Positions 44,465 through 56,370 of a DNA stretch of 64,000 nt are shown piece by piece. The number at the start of each line of letters is the position of its first letter. The stretch's first letter is position 1. The notes below the pieces were generated by a model. That model was not told the origin of the DNA and did not search any database. It saw only the letters and a program-made list of their open reading frames with translations. A program made the translations under genes and the position numbers. Source of the stretch: Yersinia nurmii (GTDB taxonomy: Bacteria; Pseudomonadota; Gammaproteobacteria; Enterobacterales; Enterobacteriaceae); assembly GCF_001112925.1 (NCBI RefSeq), contig NZ_CPYD01000001.1, positions 186,001 to 250,000 of the forward strand, given 5' to 3'.

Positions 44465-46585
44465 CTACTTTTCCTCGTTGGCGTGGGTGACCAGCCAACA
44501 GTTGTGGATCTGACGATTACGGGCAAAGTCTTCGGATTGCGTTTGAGCGGTGATTTCTTTTGCCACCAGTCCCAGGGCTTCAATCCCGGCCAAATCCATC
44601 TGGAAACCGCGCTTATTGTTCGAGAACATAATGGTTCCCTTACGACGCAGTAACCGTTTAAGTTCTTTCATCAGCACCAGATGATCGCGCTGTACGTCAA
44701 ACGTGGTCTCCATACGCTTGGAGTTTGAGAAGGTTGGCGGATCGATAAAAATCACGTCAAACTGCTCGTCGGTGTTACTTAACCAAGACAGGCAATCCGC
44801 CTGAATCAGTCGATGTTGCTGGCCGGTTAAACTGTTAACCCGCAGGTTTTTCTCCGCCCATTCCAGATAGGTACGAGACATATCAACTGTCGTAGTACTG
44901 CGCGCGCCACCTAAGCCTGCATGCACGCTGGCGGTACCGGTATAAGCAAACAGGTTCAGGAAATCTTTACCCTGACTCATTTTGCCCAGCATCTGACGCG
45001 CCAAACGGTGATCGAGGAACAAACCGGTATCCAGATAGTCAGTCAGATTCACCCACAGCTTGGCGTTATACTCTTCCACCAACAGGAATTCGCCTTTCTG
45101 CGCAAGTTTCTCGTACTGGCTTTTCCCTTTCTGACGTTCGCGGGTTTTCAATACCAATTGGTTAGACGGTAAATTCAGTACCGCTAAAGTAGCATTGATT
45201 ACGTCGAACAAACGCTGGCGGGCTTTTTGCGGATCGACAGTTTTTGGCGGCGCATATTCCTGCACCACCACTTTGCTGCCGTAGCGATCCACCGCCACGT
45301 TGTAATCCGGCAAATCTGCGTCATACAGACGGTAACATTCGATACCCTGCTGTTTCGCCCATTTATCCAGTTTTTTCACATTCTTGCGCAGACGGTTGGC
45401 ATAATCTTCTGCCACCTGAACGCCGCTGGTACCCTGCGGGTTAGCCGCCAGCTGATAGTTTTTTTGTACGCAGTCCAGCGGGCCGTTTTTCGCTTTAAAT
45501 TCACGCTCGGCACGCAATTGCAGGCAGCTCAACAGTTCTGGAGAGGCGCTGAACAACGATAAACGCCAGCCGCCAAACGCCGTCTTCATGATGCGACCAA
45601 ACATATTGTGCAAAGCGATCAGCGCTGGCTCGCTTTCTAAACGCTCCCCGTACGGCGGGTTACTGATCACCGTACCCACAGGACCTTCCGGCAACGGATT
45701 AACCAGTTTACTGACGTCATTTGCATTCAGCGTAATCAATTCCGCTACACCGGCGCGGCGAGCGTTGGCTCGTGCCATTTCAATGACCCGACGATCAATA
45801 TCGGAGCCAAAGAAGCGGGACGTGGTTTCCTGTAGGCCACGGCGAGCACGCACCTGCGCTTCCGCCGTCAGTTCGCGCCACAGCTCTTCGTTAAAACTAT
45901 TCCAGGCAGTAAAGCCCCAATGGTGGCGATGCAGGCCCGGAGCACGATCCGAAGCCATCATCGCCGCTTCGATCAGCAAAGTGCCGGAACCACACATAGG
46001 ATCGACCATTGGCGTTCCTGCCTGCCAGCCAGATCGCAGAATAATCGCGGCAGCCAAGTTTTCCTTTAACGGCGCCTGCCCGGTCAGATCGCGATAACCG
46101 CGCTGATGCAGACCTTCGCCGCTCAAATCCAATGCCACGCTGGCGGTGTCGCGTTGCAGAAACACATTCACCCGAATATCCGGCTGTTGCTTGGCAACCG
46201 TTGGGCGTTGATCGATCTTGCGAGTGAAGCTATCCACAATCGCATCTTTTACTTTCAATGCGCCGTACTGGCTATTGCGGATTTCTTCATTCACACCGCT
46301 AAAATGCACGGCAAAAGTTTTGTCCACGCCAAAGATCGACGGCCAGTCGATAGCTTGCACCCCCAGATAAAGATCCAGATCGCTGTGAACCTTAAATTCA
46401 TTCAGGGGCAGCAGAATGCGGGAAGCCAAACGACTCCACAGCAAACTTTGGTACATAAGCCGATCGTCACCCTGAAAATGTACCCCACCCTGCACTATTT
46501 TACAGTCGTGGGCACCCAGCGCTTCGAGTTCGCTTTTTAACAGTTCTTCCAGTCCACGCGCCGTGCTGGCAAACAAAGAGTTCAT
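44465..46585 (-). CDS. rlmL: Bifunctional 23S rRNA methyltransferase RlmKL
   Basis: 706 residues (E. coli 702). N-terminal THUMP domain (about 45-155) plus the RlmL methyltransferase (m2G2445; N-P-P-Y-G-E-R-L near 309), fused to the RlmK methyltransferase (m7G2069; N-L-F-A-Y-T-G-T-A near 545 and D-P-P-T-F near 620). Both active-site motifs are intact. Confidence 0.96.
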   Translation of the reverse strand: MNSLFASTARGLEELLKSELEALGAHDCKIVQGGVHFQGDDRLMYQSLLWSRLASRILLPLNEFKVHSDLDLYLGVQAIDWPSIFGVDKTFAVHFSGVNEEIRNSQYGALKVKDAIVDSFTRKIDQRPTVAKQQPDIRVNVFLQRDTASVALDLSGEGLHQRGYRDLTGQAPLKENLAAAIILRSGWQAGTPMVDPMCGSGTLLIEAAMMASDRAPGLHRHHWGFTAWNSFNEELWRELTAEAQVRARRGLQETTSRFFGSDIDRRVIEMARANARRAGVAELITLNANDVSKLVNPLPEGPVGTVISNPPYGERLESEPALIALHNMFGRIMKTAFGGWRLSLFSASPELLSCLQLRAEREFKAKNGPLDCVQKNYQLAANPQGTSGVQVAEDYANRLRKNVKKLDKWAKQQGIECYRLYDADLPDYNVAVDRYGSKVVVQEYAPPKTVDPQKARQRLFDVINATLAVLNLPSNQLVLKTRERQKGKSQYEKLAQKGEFLLVEEYNAKLWVNLTDYLDTGLFLDHRLARQMLGKMSQGKDFLNLFAYTGTASVHAGLGGARSTTTVDMSRTYLEWAEKNLRVNSLTGQQHRLIQADCLSWLSNTDEQFDVIFIDPPTFSNSKRMETTFDVQRDHLVLMKELKRLLRRKGTIMFSNNKRGFQMDLAGIEALGLVAKEITAQTQSEDFARNRQIHNCWLVTHANEEK

Positions 46586-46685
46586 ATCGCACTATCACCA
46601 AAAATAAAATTGTTGCGCATTATAGCTAATCCTGTCCGCTTGTCATAAAGTTGCTCCCTTCTAATTTCATACACGCATGGAGCAC

Positions 46686-47798
46686 ATGGTGATCACTCTC
46701 TCTAAACTTTACATTCACCCGGTAAAATCCATGCGTGGATTACAGCTTTCCCATGCACAGGTAGGCCGTAGCGGCCTCGCTTTTGACCGAGTATTTATGA
46801 TCACCGAACCGGATGGCACTTTTATTACAGCTCGTAATAATCCGAAGATGGTGACTTTTACTCCGGCGCTACTGGTTGACGGTTTATTTCTTACCGCGCC
46901 AGACGGCGAAAGCGCCAGTATCCGCTTTAATGATTTTTCCCCCACTGCGGCCCCCACCGAAGTATGGGGAAATCATTTTACCGCTCTGATTGCCCCTGCG
47001 GAAATAAACGACTGGCTCAGCGGCTATTTCCAACGCGAAGTTCAATTACGCTGGCTTGGGCCGGAACTGACTCGTCGGGTAAAACGCCAGCCGGAAATTC
47101 CTCTTTCCTTCGCCGATGGCTATCCCTATTTGCTGATTAATGAAGCCTCTTTTGCCGAATTACAGCGACGATGCCCCGGCAGCATTAAGATTGAACAATT
47201 TCGGCCTAATTTAGTCGTCACTGGTGCCAGCGCTTTTGCGGAAGATAGCTGGCAGGTGATTCGCGTCGGTGATGTGATATTCGATCTGGTGAAACCTTGC
47301 AGCCGCTGTATTTTGACCACCGTCAGCATTGAGCGTGGAAAAAAGCATCCTACCGCCGAACCTTTAACTACACTACAGAAATTCCGAACTGCGGATAATG
47401 GCGATGTGGATTTTGGTCAGAATATGATTGCACGTAATAGCGGCATTATTCGCGTCGGCGATAATATTGAGGTATTGGCGACCAAACCGCCCCGCCCTTA
47501 TGGCGCTGGCGTCGTGGCGGAGGCCTTACCGATGGTGCAGGATAGCACTCGCGCCGTCACTATTGAATATAACGGTATTCGTTTTACTGGTAATAATCAG
47601 CAGGTATTACTGGAGCAACTGGAACAACAGAATATTCGTATTCCTTATTCATGCCGGGCTGGAATATGCGGTAGCTGCAAAGTGACATTGCTGGATGGTG
47701 AAGTGGCGCCGTTAAAACAAAGTGCTATTGCAGAAAATGGCGTTATTCTGGCGTGCAGCTGTGTGCCAAAAGGGGATATCACACTGACGGGTAAATAG
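46686..47798 (+). CDS. ycbX: MOSC / 2Fe-2S protein YcbX
   Basis: 370 residues from the ATG at 46686, which aligns with the E. coli start (369 aa); another ATG lies 9 bases earlier. MOSC N-terminal beta barrel and MOSC domain with the molybdenum-binding Cys in V-K-P-C-S-R-C (about 200-206), then a plant-type ferredoxin domain with C-R-A-G-I-C-G-S-C (about 323-331) and a final C-S-C. In E. coli it reduces N-hydroxylated bases such as 6-hydroxylaminopurine, using molybdenum cofactor and CysJ. Confidence 0.94.
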   Translation: MVITLSKLYIHPVKSMRGLQLSHAQVGRSGLAFDRVFMITEPDGTFITARNNPKMVTFTPALLVDGLFLTAPDGESASIRFNDFSPTAAPTEVWGNHFTALIAPAEINDWLSGYFQREVQLRWLGPELTRRVKRQPEIPLSFADGYPYLLINEASFAELQRRCPGSIKIEQFRPNLVVTGASAFAEDSWQVIRVGDVIFDLVKPCSRCILTTVSIERGKKHPTAEPLTTLQKFRTADNGDVDFGQNMIARNSGIIRVGDNIEVLATKPPRPYGAGVVAEALPMVQDSTRAVTIEYNGIRFTGNNQQVLLEQLEQQNIRIPYSCRAGICGSCKVTLLDGEVAPLKQSAIAENGVILACSCVPKGDITLTGK

Positions 47799-47861
47799 CG
47801 TCGAAAGAGCAACCCGAAATCAGGGCAGATGACATAGTTCGAATTAAGCCGTCATTATCGA

Positions 47862-48410
47862 TCAGACCGCCCGGTCAAACGCCTGAATATCGGTATTTTC
47901 TATGACTAATGGCAATAAGCGATCGTTCATAATTTTAATCGCATCGCCTAATATCAAGGGTCTGCCCGCCAGCTGCAATTGAGGCTGAGCCAATAAACAT
48001 AAGCTCGCGGAATCACCGGATTCAACGACTAATACCCTAACCTCTTCTCCGGTTTCCATCAGTTTCACCAAGGCCAAGCTGCCATTTTCCGGCGTTAAAA
48101 CTTTTGCCTGTTGCACAAAATACCAACTTTTTGGCATTAAGGGTTTCAGGAAACGAAATGCCACTAACGCATTTAATACCAGTTCGGCTCGATGTTCGTG
48201 GCTCAATTTAATTTGGCGACATTGATCTTCGAATTCAAAATAAAGAGCAGCATCGTCCACACAAAATGCGGATTCACTAAATGCATCTGGCGTTAACATT
48301 TTGGCCGGGAAGCGAGAACGAAATATCATACCATTGGCTAGATCCAGCATCAGCCGATCGTGTTCAGCATCAAAATACCAACGCCATTTATCGTCAGGTT
48401 TAATCCGCAT
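47862..48410 (-). CDS. zapC: Cell division protein ZapC
   Basis: 182 residues (E. coli 180). It binds FtsZ directly and promotes protofilament bundling at the division ring. Conserved start [11 protein letters not shown] and block [13 protein letters not shown]. Follows pyrD in the same direction, as in E. coli. Confidence 0.95.
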   Translation of the reverse strand: MRIKPDDKWRWYFDAEHDRLMLDLANGMIFRSRFPAKMLTPDAFSESAFCVDDAALYFEFEDQCRQIKLSHEHRAELVLNALVAFRFLKPLMPKSWYFVQQAKVLTPENGSLALVKLMETGEEVRVLVVESGDSASLCLLAQPQLQLAGRPLILGDAIKIMNDRLLPLVIENTDIQAFDRAV

Positions 48411-48583
48411 ATTTTATTCCTTCCCATCCCACTGCCAACATTTACCGCTCAATAATTGAGTTGTCTGGTTATCTAATCAAACTCAATTCATTTACATTTA
48501 TCGATGTTTATTTAAACTAACGGATAAAATATAGACGAGCTGGGGGCATAAATAAACCCCCAGACGAAAATCAAGAGAAATAA

Positions 48584-49594
48584 TTAGATATGAGTAACAA
48601 TATCTTTAATCAAACCAGGCCCACGGAAGATAAAGCCAGAATAAATTTGGACTAGTGAAGCCCCTGCTGCCATTTTTTCTCTGGCTGCCATCAGAGAATC
48701 AATTCCGCCCACCCCAATAATAGGCAAACGTCCCTGTAATTCCTGTGACAAACGGCGAATCACCTCGGTGCTACGGGATTGCAATGGGCGGCCACTTAAT
48801 CCACCACTTTGTTCACAATAATTTAAACCTTGGATCAAAGAACGATCTAAGGTGGTATTAGTGGCAATAACGCCATCTATATTATGTTTTACCAAGCTAT
48901 CCGCGACCTGGATCAATTCTTCTTCAGTAAGATCCGGAGCGATCTTAACGGCGACCGGCACATATTTATGATGACGCTGATGCAGTTCCGCCTGCTTATT
49001 TTTAACGGCCGCAAGCAGATCGTCCAACGCTTCCCCATACTGTAAAGAACGTAGCCCTGGAGTATTTGGTGACGAAATATTAATCGCAATATAACCGGCG
49101 TATGGATAAACTTTATCCATGCAGATCAGATAATCATCTTTACCATTCTCTACCGGCGTATCTTTATTCTTACCGATATTAATCCCAAGAATTCCTCCAA
49201 AATGCGATTTTTTAACGTTATCGACCAGATTATCCACACCGAGATTATTAAAGCCCATCCGATTGATCAGACCTTCAGCTTCAAGGACGCGGAATAAGCG
49301 AGGTTTATCATTTCCCGGCTGCGGCAGTGGCGTGACCGTCCCCACTTCAATAAAACCAAATCCCATTGCGCCCAAGGCATCAATGCAATCACCGTTTTTA
49401 TCCAGACCCGCAGCTAAACCAACAGGGTTTTTAAATGACAGTCCCATGCAGCTCACTGGCTTCGTCGGCACCGATTGACGCACTAAAAACTCCAGCGGCG
49501 TGCCCGTAATGCGTTTTAATTGACGGAAAGTTAGTTCATGAGCGCGCTCTGGATCGAGCTGGAACAGTGCCTTTTTAACGATCGGATAAAACAT
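48584..49594 (-). CDS. pyrD: Dihydroorotate dehydrogenase (quinone)
   Basis: 336 residues from the ATG at 49594, identical in length to E. coli PyrD and preceded by AGGAG. Class 2 enzyme of the inner membrane: oxidises dihydroorotate to orotate with quinone as acceptor, using FMN. N-terminal membrane-association helices (about 1-35), then a TIM barrel with [15 protein letters not shown] and the catalytic Ser in N-I-S-S-P-N-T. Confidence 0.96.
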   Translation of the reverse strand: MFYPIVKKALFQLDPERAHELTFRQLKRITGTPLEFLVRQSVPTKPVSCMGLSFKNPVGLAAGLDKNGDCIDALGAMGFGFIEVGTVTPLPQPGNDKPRLFRVLEAEGLINRMGFNNLGVDNLVDNVKKSHFGGILGINIGKNKDTPVENGKDDYLICMDKVYPYAGYIAINISSPNTPGLRSLQYGEALDDLLAAVKNKQAELHQRHHKYVPVAVKIAPDLTEEELIQVADSLVKHNIDGVIATNTTLDRSLIQGLNYCEQSGGLSGRPLQSRSTEVIRRLSQELQGRLPIIGVGGIDSLMAAREKMAAGASLVQIYSGFIFRGPGLIKDIVTHI

Positions 49595-50563
49595 GTGATC
49601 TCCTATGCTCCCGGTGACAAGCAAGTGACTGAGGAAAATGGAATGAAAACGCGAGTTCTCCAGCCTATTTTGCTATCGATAACGTTTTCTATCGGCAACG
49701 TTCGCCAGCGACAAGCGGGGCGAACTTTCCATCGAGTGGATAAACGCACGAATGGTAAATATATCCTTTCACAAAGTAAACGTTTGCTAAGTAAAGCCCT
49801 GAAAAGAATCCCACCGAAGGCTTATTTTGATCATCACTTGTTAATGCCGAGTGTATTTCTTGGTCAGAATGAGTCATACCAACCCGCGCCTAGGATTCCC
49901 CTCATGCCTGAAAACAATTTCTCTCTTCAGAGATAATGTCGGTTCAATACCACAAAACTGAGGGTATAGAAGTAATCATGCTAGCGGGGCTGGCTATAGA
50001 ACACTTCGCAATAACCTAAGAAATCGTCGCGTCAGCAGATAGATCTTATCGAACTATTTTCTGTACCAATTCTATAGATAAGTGCTGGAGAACGATTCAC
50101 TAAAGGTATTACTTTAATAACTCAGGGTTATTTTGATAAACCGTACTGGAGCCATCACTGTAGACGTAGTATTTAGTTATTATTCTTAAAAGTGATAAAA
50201 TTAAGATGCATTAGCTGTATCGATATATAATCGCCAACGGAATATAAAAAGAGATTTTTATGACGGAAAGATCGTATCCGCATTACCTAACGGGGTATTC
50301 GCCCAGTATACCTTCCAGCTATGCGTATGGTGTATTTCGCCATTTAATGGAGGAGAGGAGAAGATAAGTTATATACCTGCGTAAACACCAACATACAGCA
50401 CATAATTAAAGAAATATCCCCGCATCTGTCATACCCCGATATCGTATTATTTTATCGTCTTACCAACTATAGGGTTGCAGGTGTACTGATATGTATTATG
50501 AAAATGGTAATATCTACCTATATATTGATGACAGGAAAGAATAACGCCTTAAATTTAAAATGA

Positions 50564-50842
50564 CATATACTTTCATCTGCCAACATTACGATCTTTCTTC
50601 TTGCGCTTGTGGCTATTTTTAATTTTCACTTCACCGCAGCTTTGTATACTAAAGAATATGGAACATGTTGGAAATCAAGTCCAATCGGGCCAATGATATT
50701 TGTCAACAACGCCGAAGACTGTAAGAGAATAGGCGCGCAGATCTTGAGAAAACTACGCATGTCTCGGCATCGAAGTTTGTGCATTTTCCTATTAATAGAA
50801 TGCGTTATAAATCAGAACCCTTTATCTTCCCATAAGCTATAG
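50564..50842 (+). pseudogene. Possible remnant of a small membrane protein gene
   Basis: An open stretch without an ATG at its head; a GTG at 50609 is the first start codon. Its beginning (I-T-I-F-L-L-A-L-V-A-I-F-N-F) looks like a membrane or signal segment, followed by a polar part. No ribosome site and no family recognised. Either a decayed gene or chance. Confidence 0.25.
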
Positions 50843-50987
50843 CCTGATGTGCCAGCCCCATGATATTGGCAAATAACATCTTAATATAGAAGAGATATAA
50901 TCTCTTCCAGCTGCGATGCAGCATGACTTAAGCTATTCGGATAATTAATGTTTAGGTCTGTTAGCATGGCATCCCTACACTCCACAC

Positions 50988-51015
50988 CTATGCTCTATGC
51001 TCTATGCTCTATGTT
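50988..51015. repeat. Heptanucleotide tandem repeat
   Basis: Three perfect copies of CTATGCT (50988-51008) and a fourth with one change, CTATGTT (51009-51015). Not in a coding frame. Confidence 0.9.
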
Positions 51016-51491
51016 AGGCTACTTTCCTTAAGAGTCCTTTGCCGATATGCGATAGAATTCAAACTTAAGATTAAAAAACTCATTTTATGCTATACGAAAA
51101 TGGGTAAACAAACAGCTCATTTTCATGATCTATTTGCTACTTATTTTCTATGAGGTCTTTGTCCAACAACCTAAAGATATTAGCCCCTGCATAATTCCAT
51201 TTGTCGTCAAAAAATATCATGAGACATATTTAATTCCATTATGTCTGTTATTTTAATTCAATTATTAAAAAATCTGGACACTATTACACCTCAGAATAAT
51301 ATAAGCTTAAACACATTCTGGTTTCTCAAATGATTAGTAATAGATTCTATCTTTAGATAAAATTTGGCGCAGATAAGAAAAACGAGATCAACTTATTTCT
51401 GAAAATAAAAACGATGCATTAAATAAGCAAGTAGTACCGCTATAGGATCTGCAAAATTCATCATCAGGCTCAAGAAATAAAGATCCTAGTT

Positions 51492-51516
51492 TTGACGGGA
51501 GTATAACTCCCGTCAA
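51492..51516. other. Perfect 11-bp hairpin after pepN
   Basis: TTGACGGGAGT 51492-51502 and ACTCCCGTCAA 51506-51516 with a 3-base loop, 16 bases beyond the pepN stop. No U-tract in the pepN direction, so a non-canonical 3' structure. Confidence 0.6.
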
Positions 51517-51531
51517 TCGCTGACTATTGCA

Positions 51532-54147
51532 TTACGCTGCCAGCGCCTTGGTGATTTTTTCGAATAAATCACCAGACAGATTTTCCAGTCCTTTGAGCTG
51601 TTCCAGCGCCTGACGCATCTTGGCCTGACGTTCGGCGTCATAACGTTTTAATCGAATTAATGGCTCAATTAAACGTGAGGCGACTTGAGGGTTACGCGTG
51701 TTCAGATCACTTAAAATCTCAACTAAGAACTGATAACCGCTGCCGTCTTTAGCATGGAACGCCGCCGGATTAGCTGAAGCAAACGCCCCGATTAGCGCAC
51801 GGGTGCGGTTCGGGTTGCTCAGGCTAAAGGATGGATGTTTCAGCAAAGCACGAACCCGTTCCAGTACGTCATCGGCCGGGTTCGATGCCTGCAAGGCAAA
51901 CCATTTATCCATCACCAAACCATCGTGATTCCAACGTACATCGAAGGCTTCCAACAGCTCATCACGGCACGGCAACTGCGCCGCTACCGCCGCAGACAGC
52001 GCCGCCAGCGAATCAGTCATATTATCAGCCTGATGATATTGGGAAGAAACCAGCTTGTTAGCAAACTCGGCGTCAGCAAACGCTAAATAAGCCAGACAGG
52101 TATTTTTCAACGCACGTTTAGCAATATCTGCATGCTCAACCCGATATTCCGGCGTCTGATTAGCCAGATATACCGCCAAGAGTTCGTCGGCTAACTCTTG
52201 CGCCAGACAACGAGTAATCGCTTCGTGAACCGCCCCGATCGCTTCTGGGTCAATAATAGTAAACAACTCGGCAATTTCGTTCTCTGAAGGCAAAGTCAGA
52301 ATTTGCGCAGCCAACGCCGGATCAAGCTGGTCATCCAACAATACCGCGCGGAAGGCGTCTGCGACGTGTAAAGGCAAGGAAAGCGGTTGTTTCTGCTGAT
52401 ATTTCGCTACATTCAGCTTGAAATAGGTCGCCAGCAGGGTCTGCGCCGCATCCCAACGAGAAAACTCATTGCGCGCATGCTGCATCAGGAAAGTTAACTG
52501 TTGATCGCTATACGGATAATCTAGTTTCACTGGCGCAGAGAATTCACGCAGCAGCGAAGGCGTTGGCTTGCAAGGTACTTGATCAAAGGTAAAGGTTTCT
52601 TCGGATTTGGTCACATTCAGCACATGATGAACCGGCAAACCGTTTCTCTGAAGTGGAATGACTTCGCCTTTACTATCGTAAAGCTCAATATCGAACGGAA
52701 TATGTAGAGGTAACTTCTCGGCCTGATCGGCAGTCGGCAAGGTTTTCTGACTAATATGCAGGTGATATTGCTGTTTTTCCGCATCATAGTCATCGCGTAC
52801 CGTTACTAACGGCGTACCGGATTGGCTATACCAGCGACGGAATAGCGAAAGATCGACATTGGACGCATCTTCCATCGCCTGCACAAAATCATCACAGGTG
52901 GCAGCGCTGCCATCATGGCGCTCGAAATACAACTGCATTCCGGCCTGGAACTGAGCTTCACCTAATAATGTATGCATCATGCGGATCACTTCCGATCCTT
53001 TCTCATACACCGTCAGGGTATAGAAGTTATTCATCTCAATAACTTTATCCGGACGAATAGCATGAGCCATTGGGCTGGCGTCTTCCGCAAACTGCGCGGC
53101 TCGCATCACACGAACATTATCAATACGGTTTACCGGACGAGAACCCAAATCGGAGCTGAATTCCTGATCGCGGAATACCGTCAACCCTTCTTTCAAGCTA
53201 AGTTGGAACCAGTCGCGACAAGTCACACGGTTGCCGGTCCAGTTATGGAAATATTCGTGGCCAATAACCGCTTCGATATTAAGATAATCTTTATCCGTAG
53301 CCGTTTCTGCTTTAGCCAGAACGTATTTGGAGTTGAAGACATTTAGCCCTTTATTCTCCATCGCGCCCATATTGAAGAAATCAACGGCAACGATCATATA
53401 AATATCAAGATCGTATTCAAGACCGAAACGAGTTTCGTCCCATTTCATGGAGTTTTTCAGGGAAATCATAGCCCAATCGGCGCGATCCAAGTTGCCGCGG
53501 TCGACGAACAATTCTAACGCCACCTCCCGACCTGAACGGGTAATAAAGGTGTCTCTTAATACATCAAAATCACCCGCCACCAGAGCAAACAAATAGCTTG
53601 GTTTCGGGAACGGATCTTCCCATTTAACCCAATGACGACCATCAGCTAATTCGCCCTGTTCCAGACGATTGCCATTGGATAACAGATAAGGATAGCGAAC
53701 TTTATCTGCCACAATAGTCGTGGTAAAGCGCGCTAACACATCTGGACGATCCAGATAATAAGTAATATGGCGGAAACCTTCGGCTTCACATTGAGTGCAC
53801 AGCGCTTCGCCGGAGAGATAAAGCCCTTCAAGAGCCGTATTGGTTGCCGGGTGAATGTCGTTAACGATAGTTAAAGTAAACTGCTCCGGTAATTCTTCGA
53901 TAACCAGAGTTTTGTCCTGTAGACGGTAGTGAGACCACGGCTGACCATCAACACTGACGCTTAATAACGTCAGGTCTTCGCCATTCAGGATCAATGGGGC
54001 ACCTGCGGTTCCCTGACGTTTTACTTTACTGACTGCCGTTACCGTCGTTTTCTGCGCGTCCAACTCGAAATTTAAATCAATATCGGTAATGGTGTAATCC
54101 GGCGCACGATAATCGTGACGGTATTTGGCTTGCGGCTGTTGTGTCAT
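51532..54147 (-). CDS. pepN: Aminopeptidase N
   Basis: 871 residues from the ATG at 54147 (E. coli 870), the first that fits the E. coli start M-T-Q-Q-P-Q-A-K; the frame is open to 54228. M1 family zinc metallopeptidase with G-A-M-E-N (about 260) for exopeptidase binding and the zinc site H-E-Y-F-H-N-W-x18-E (about 296-320). It removes N-terminal residues in the late steps of cytosolic protein turnover. Confidence 0.96.
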   Translation of the reverse strand: MTQQPQAKYRHDYRAPDYTITDIDLNFELDAQKTTVTAVSKVKRQGTAGAPLILNGEDLTLLSVSVDGQPWSHYRLQDKTLVIEELPEQFTLTIVNDIHPATNTALEGLYLSGEALCTQCEAEGFRHITYYLDRPDVLARFTTTIVADKVRYPYLLSNGNRLEQGELADGRHWVKWEDPFPKPSYLFALVAGDFDVLRDTFITRSGREVALELFVDRGNLDRADWAMISLKNSMKWDETRFGLEYDLDIYMIVAVDFFNMGAMENKGLNVFNSKYVLAKAETATDKDYLNIEAVIGHEYFHNWTGNRVTCRDWFQLSLKEGLTVFRDQEFSSDLGSRPVNRIDNVRVMRAAQFAEDASPMAHAIRPDKVIEMNNFYTLTVYEKGSEVIRMMHTLLGEAQFQAGMQLYFERHDGSAATCDDFVQAMEDASNVDLSLFRRWYSQSGTPLVTVRDDYDAEKQQYHLHISQKTLPTADQAEKLPLHIPFDIELYDSKGEVIPLQRNGLPVHHVLNVTKSEETFTFDQVPCKPTPSLLREFSAPVKLDYPYSDQQLTFLMQHARNEFSRWDAAQTLLATYFKLNVAKYQQKQPLSLPLHVADAFRAVLLDDQLDPALAAQILTLPSENEIAELFTIIDPEAIGAVHEAITRCLAQELADELLAVYLANQTPEYRVEHADIAKRALKNTCLAYLAFADAEFANKLVSSQYHQADNMTDSLAALSAAVAAQLPCRDELLEAFDVRWNHDGLVMDKWFALQASNPADDVLERVRALLKHPSFSLSNPNRTRALIGAFASANPAAFHAKDGSGYQFLVEILSDLNTRNPQVASRLIEPLIRLKRYDAERQAKMRQALEQLKGLENLSGDLFEKITKALAA

Positions 54148-54674
54148 AAAAACCCTTTTGACGTCATCAGTGAATATGATTACCCGGTCTGGTGTTTTTG
54201 TACTCAGATGGCGGAATCTCTGTACCACAGAAACTTTCCATCCAGACTCAGAGTGAATTTAAATGTATCACAGCTGTAAAAAAAACCCAGTTGAGAACCC
54301 GAAGGATTGACATGAGCAACAGGTATCGCCGAGATAGCTACGATGAACCCAGTTGGTAAAGGTGAGAGCCGTCAGTTAATTGAAAAAATACTCTGTTTAT
54401 TTTATTGTCTGGCCATTCCTTAGCATGAAAATCCGTTGCCATCGGAGTTTTTTGTTGCGGAATATGTGCAGTTGCAAGGTAAACGGACAAAATGAACTAA
54501 GATAGAAATAAAGTGTAAAAATACGACTGACAGCATCAGAATTATCTCTCGTTAAGTTTAATCTCAGAGTGGTATCATTCACGTAATAGCTCATCACCAA
54601 CAAGATGATTCGAATGGATATGACGGGGTAAGTGGTGTAATGCACAATGAAGGCTGATCGGGAACAATACGGCT
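54148..54674. other. Spacer between pepN and the broken GGDEF gene
   Basis: 527 bases holding the divergent promoters of pepN and the diguanylate cyclase. A minus-strand frame (54397-54645) has no ribosome site and unlikely composition. No specific site marked. Confidence 0.4.
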
Positions 54675-56370
54675 ATGAGAGTAAAATATCTTATTTATTT
54701 TTTCACACTTTCATTAATGGTATTTTTCTCTGTATTCGTTTACACCAACATATCTCGCAATAGCACCATCGCAGAAAACAATAAATTAAATCTGTATAAA
54801 ATTGAGCGATTGCATGAATTTACCGAGGCATTTCAGGCCGTATTGCACATGCATCGCTTAAAAAAATCAGTTTAATCAGAACCGATGTAAACCAGCAGGA
54901 AATCAATCAGGCAGTAATAACTGCCACCAAGAAAATAGTGACGTTTAAAAAAATGCCAATTCAACCATGGTTGAAAAACTGGGCGCCACTTATCAATACT
55001 TGGTTATTTCCTCGATTCAACTGATGGATAAATTAATAGCCAATGACTTACGTGAAGGCTCGAAAATACCGTTGAACGACAGTTACCTCTATGACATGAA
55101 TAATGCATTTTACATTTCAGAGGTCAACAAAAATACTCGCTATATATTATCGATAACCGCCTGATAAAAGCAGCGTCATATGTCTTCCTCGAAGCCATCA
55201 GAATAAATAGTCGTTTGGTTATGACCCTCACCGATTTAGTCGATCAGATCGTAGACATCAATTTAGCCAAAGTTCAGCGACCAGAGCCATATCTTAAAGC
55301 TATCCAACTTACCGGCGTGCTGCACTCGCTACAACCCCGCTTCGGTTTTATCGATAAAACATACAAATTCAATGAAATGAGTCACGTAGTCAACGATTTA
55401 CAAGGAAAAATATCGCTGCAAAACAGCGAAAAAATCGCCAATGCTTTATATCTCTCTATGACCAAAAACGAAAAGTATGATGTCAGAGATATTTATGAGT
55501 ATGTAAATTATATTAGCTCAATTGCCCAGAGTTTTAATAGCCAGATATTTGAAACAGAAATAAAATCACTCCAAAGCAATATCTTACAAAGTAACATAAG
55601 AGTAGATAGCACTCTTGCCATCGGAATGTTATTAGCCCTATTGATTATTGTCCCACGCCTGATATTTTGCGTTAATATCAATAAATGGTTATCTGAAACC
55701 ACGAAGAATATCAAAAAGCTTTCCCAGGGAAATATGAATATTGAGAATCAAGTGGTTTATCTGAGTCAGGATTTAGTTGCTATTACCGACGCCATTAAAG
55801 ATCTGCGCCGTTATCAGTTAGATAAAGTCCTTCTTGAATCTGAAAAAAAATCTGATTGGTGAGCTGGAAAAAGCGTCCTTTATTGATCCGCTGACCAATA
55901 TTTATAATCGTCGGAAACTGTTTAATCTGTGTGAAGCCATGCCTACCACTAGCTATCCGATGGCTTTTGCTTTGGTCGATATCGATAATTTCAAGTCACT
56001 TAATGACACCTACGGCCATGGTGTAGGTGATAAGGTGCTGATTGAATTCAGTAAGCTCCTGATATCCTATTTCCGCTCTACCGATATCTTTTCACGCTAC
56101 GGCGGAGAAGAGTTTGCCATTGTATTAAATAACGGTACGCCGGAGGACGCGATTCGAATCATGAATAACCTACGGTTAAAAGTGAACCAACTGATGCTAA
56201 AATTAGAAGACAGCACCACGGTTATGTTCCGTATCAGCTGTGGTATCGCCATGCTAGAGAGCTATTCAGAAATGAAAAGGGCTATTAAGCAAGCGGATGA
56301 AGCTCTGTATTATTGCAAAGGCAATGGCAAAGATCGGGTCAGTTTTTATACCGCAGACGGTTTTATTTAG
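54675..56370 (+). pseudogene. Diguanylate cyclase gene with four frame breaks
   Basis: Reading across frames gives one membrane-bound GGDEF protein of about 560 residues: TM1 at about 4-24, a helical periplasmic sensor, TM2 (L-A-I-G-M-L-L-A-L-L-I-I-V), a HAMP-like linker and a GGDEF domain with D-x-L-T-x-x-x-N-R-R, G-G-E-E-F and an RxxD inhibitory site (R-S-T-D) five residues before it. Breaks lie at A7 near 54860, A7 near 54947, a TA repeat near 55141 and A8 near 55843. At each A tract one extra A restores the frame. As read, only fragments 54675-54875, 54967-55164, 55215-55862 and 55834-56370 can be made. The last contains an intact cyclase domain. Decay, assembly error or slippage cannot be separated here. 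Confidence 0.85.

Larger units (their letters stand above)
49595..51531. other. AT-rich gene desert between pyrD and pepN
   Basis: 1.9 kb with no convincing gene on either strand. Open frames are short (77 codons at 50609-50842, 35 codons from an ATG near 50260) and have odd composition. In E. coli the ssu sulfonate genes lie between pyrD and pepN. The region looks like decayed sequence or a large regulatory spacer. Confidence 0.6.

Noticed and set aside
54397-54645. 82-codon minus-strand frame before pepN
   Set aside because: No ribosome site, AT-driven composition, lies in a divergent promoter region.
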